From: Thermoleophilaceae bacterium | GTDB lineage: Bacteria > Actinomycetota > Thermoleophilia > Solirubrobacterales > JACPNS01 | Direction of reading: 5' to 3' | Assembly (NCBI GenBank): GCA_016463365.1 | Contig: JAEMRJ010000001.1 | Span: 1-64,000 of the forward strand | DNA: 64,000 nucleotides | In this document: positions 62,488 to 64,000 of the stretch, in pieces | Numbering within the stretch: the stretch's first letter is position 1 | Layout of the letters: every line of letters begins with the position of its first letter | The notes under the pieces: model-generated | Database searches by the model: none | What the model saw: only the letters and a program-made list of their open reading frames with translations | Told to the model about the DNA's origin: nothing | Made by a program: the position numbers and the translations under genes

Positions 62488-62748
62488 ATGCAAATGACAG
62501 CAACCAACCAGACCATCATCCACGCCGTCGCCTCCGAAGGCCTGCTTGAAGCGGGCGCCCGCCCAAACCCACCTGAGCTTGAGATCACGACCTCGAACCG
62601 CCTCGTCATCACCTACGGCGCGATCCGCGATATCGACTCCGCCAACTTCGTTTTCTCCCAAGGCACGGGCGACTACTCCGACTGCTGGTTTGGACCGAAC
62701 GGCGAAGGTCCCTATAGCGACCTCATCCTCACGCACCCCGCAACGTGA
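62488..62748 (+). CDS. Small hypothetical protein
   Basis: 86 residues; an ATG two codons in (62494) is an alternative start. Beta-rich with one Cys. Its stop overlaps the next start (GTGA). Not recognised. Confidence 0.5.
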   Translation: MQMTATNQTIIHAVASEGLLEAGARPNPPELEITTSNRLVITYGAIRDIDSANFVFSQGTGDYSDCWFGPNGEGPYSDLILTHPAT

Positions 62749-63482
62749 CCGCTCAGACTCCGCCTACGAACGCGCCCATGCGCATTTGTCTGCTCACCAA
62801 CGACCATGAGTTTCTTACTCACGCACCGATCGTGCTTGAGATCAAAGGCCTTCGCCGCGTCCACGCTGAACTCGACCCGGCGATGGCCAAGCCCGACCCT
62901 CCGAACCTGATCCTCGCGCAACTCGCCTCGCCCAAGTTCCTCGACTACCTCGAGCGCCGCGAACACGATCCGCGCCTTTCCCGCGTTCCGCTCGTCGTCT
63001 TCACCGACCGATGCGCTCCACCCGATCGCGACGAGATCGGTGATCTCGGTGCCGCTGCGATCATCGAAACGGACGTAGCTTCCCAAGCCGAGATCACCGG
63101 AGAGCTCACGCTCATACTCCGGTCCGGAGCTACGGCGCGGCCGCTGCCTCTGGAGCCGTTCGCTCATCAACGCATGAACCTCCAAACCTTCGGACTTGCC
63201 GCCCGCCTCGTGCGCCTTCCGGACTTGGACTCCTACTGCCGTCCGCCCGCCAGCGCCATTCCCACGCCGATCGTCGCGCTCACCGCGTCGGCTCCTCCGC
63301 GACTCCTGGGCACCTTCGAAACCGAGGCCGACGCAGCACGGCAGAGCCCGGAACTTTTGATCGACCTCACGGCGCGACCAAAGACGAGCCTCATACATTT
63401 CCCTGAGCACACACGCCGGCGCCACCGATCTGATCTTGCGTCCTACCTCGCCAGCACACCGGCCCCCTCAAACGCCACCTGA
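62745..63482 (+). CDS. Receiver-like protein lacking the phosphorylation site
   Basis: 245 residues, GTG start in a GTGA overlap. From MRICLLTNDHEF the order resembles a response-regulator receiver: a strand NLILAQLASP, then VPLVVFTDR, then GAAAIIE. The Asp normally phosphorylated at the end of the third strand is not present (LAQLASP), so any signalling would be phosphorylation-independent. The C-terminal ~100 residues are unassigned. The similarity is weak. Confidence 0.4.
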   Translation: MTAQTPPTNAPMRICLLTNDHEFLTHAPIVLEIKGLRRVHAELDPAMAKPDPPNLILAQLASPKFLDYLERREHDPRLSRVPLVVFTDRCAPPDRDEIGDLGAAAIIETDVASQAEITGELTLILRSGATARPLPLEPFAHQRMNLQTFGLAARLVRLPDLDSYCRPPASAIPTPIVALTASAPPRLLGTFETEADAARQSPELLIDLTARPKTSLIHFPEHTRRRHRSDLASYLASTPAPSNAT

Positions 63483-64000
63483 TGCCCAAACCCTCTTCCC
63501 GAAAACTCCGCCGCTACTCCGACACTGATCTTGCCGCGCTCAAACAGGCGGCCGACATCGGCGTGATCGCTGCGCGCTACACCGAACTCACTCCAAGCGG
63601 CGCCAACCTAACCGGTTGCTGCCCCATTCACGAAGAAGACTCGCCGAGTTTCACAGTGACGCCCGCGCGCGGCCTCTTCCACTGTTTCGGATGCCACGCG
63701 GCAGGGGACGTGATCGCCCTTGTCCGCCAGGTCGAGGACCTCGACTTCCCGCGCGCCGTCGATCGCGTCGCCGAACTCTCCGGGTTTTCAATCTCCTCCG
63801 AACCGGACGAGGACGCAACGGCTCGCAAAAATCTCCTCGCCGTTCTAGAGCGAGCCGCATCGTTCTATCAACGCGCGTTGAACGAAGCCGGTCCCGAAGC
63901 ACGAAAGCAGCTCTCCGCCTACTTCGAGGATCACGCGATCTCCGCCGCCTGCGTGGCGGACTTTCACCTTGGCCTCGCCGCACCCGGCGCCGCCGCAGAC
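63482..64000 (+). CDS. dnaG: DnaG-type primase, N-terminal part (runs off window)
   Basis: 173 codons are visible from the ATG in TGATG. The CHC2 zinc finger is clear: CPIH (47-50) and CFGC (68-71), with SPSFTVTP and HAAGDVIALV in the usual places. The start of the catalytic core follows; TOPRIM is beyond the window. It would make RNA primers for plasmid replication or for the complementary strand after transfer. It directly follows sigma genes, as chromosomal dnaG often does. Confidence 0.9.
   Translation, partial: MPKPSSRKLRRYSDTDLAALKQAADIGVIAARYTELTPSGANLTGCCPIHEEDSPSFTVTPARGLFHCFGCHAAGDVIALVRQVEDLDFPRAVDRVAELSGFSISSEPDEDATARKNLLAVLERAASFYQRALNEAGPEARKQLSAYFEDHAISAACVADFHLGLAAPGAAAD

Noticed and set aside
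1..64000. Prophage
   Set aside because: No capsid, terminase, portal, tail or integrase motifs; secretion genes, relaxase and partition genes point to a conjugative element.
60849..64000. Chromosomal dnaG-rpoD region
   Set aside because: The sigma genes lack region 1.1 or a normal region 4, and the neighbours are small mobile-element-type genes in continuous operon with the relaxase side; a plasmid location is more likely, though not proven.

Overview
The window looks like part of a large conjugative plasmid, or an integrated conjugative element, from a GC-rich actinobacterium. A Thermoleophilia/Solirubrobacterales host is my best guess. This is inferred from the high GC content, exported proteins with Cys-rich DNDGDG motifs and basic Ig-like C-termini, membrane proteins that fuse a sigma-like region to a zinc anti-sigma domain, and an actinobacterial-style type IV secretion set. 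I see no rRNA, tRNA, transposase, integrase or CRISPR array. Both window ends cut through genes.

Layout. 1-7.6 kb is an accessory block: two thermonucleases, small exported or zinc-ribbon proteins, a MmeI-like single-chain restriction-modification enzyme, and a decayed copy of one of the small genes. 7.6-22 kb (minus strand) is the conjugation machinery: coupling protein, VirB4-type ATPase split over two genes, VirB6/TrbL-like, VirB8-like and VirB2-like proteins, and a cell-wall hydrolase, headed by a sigma/anti-sigma membrane fusion. 22-26.7 kb (plus strand) is an operon with SSB and three sigma-related proteins. 27.7-29.6 kb holds an unrecognised 624-residue protein that could be the replication initiator. 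29.9-32 kb has parA, its small partner and an array of 18-bp palindromes that looks like a centromere. 32.2-39.9 kb has a second sigma/anti-sigma fusion and two ~1000-residue secreted proteins, one a subtilase. 40-49.7 kb has a methyltransferase-helicase fusion, a DprA-like protein, ComM, DprA and ParB. 50-54 kb is a run of very small genes separated by GC-rich hairpins (SSB-like, SLOG and DUF4326 proteins, small membrane peptides). 54.5-57.5 kb is a MobF/TrwC relaxase. 57.5-64 kb has small unknown genes, two more sigma-70 proteins and the start of a DnaG-type primase.

The most interesting signal is a control system that seems to link these blocks. A conserved element, GATGACA, exactly 15 bases, then CCCRCYTACC, with an A/T-rich inverted repeat upstream, occurs five times. 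Each copy lies 4 to 12 bases before a start codon: the coupling-protein operon (11.85 kb), the secretion operon and the SSB/sigma operon (back to back at 22.0 kb), the second sigma/anti-sigma fusion (32.2 kb) and the relaxase (54.5 kb). It looks like a dedicated promoter giving leaderless or nearly leaderless mRNAs. Two of the five controlled genes encode the two sigma/zinc-anti-sigma/transmembrane fusions, which share an almost identical C-terminal tail (GSSEFLPEER) predicted to lie outside the membrane. My hypothesis is that these proteins sense an external signal and drive, directly or through the other plasmid sigma factors, a conjugation regulon that includes themselves.

Coordinates of starts were chosen from stop/start overlaps (ATGA, GTGA, TGATG) and Shine-Dalgarno sequences where visible. 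Functional names rest on motif recognition by eye, not on searches.
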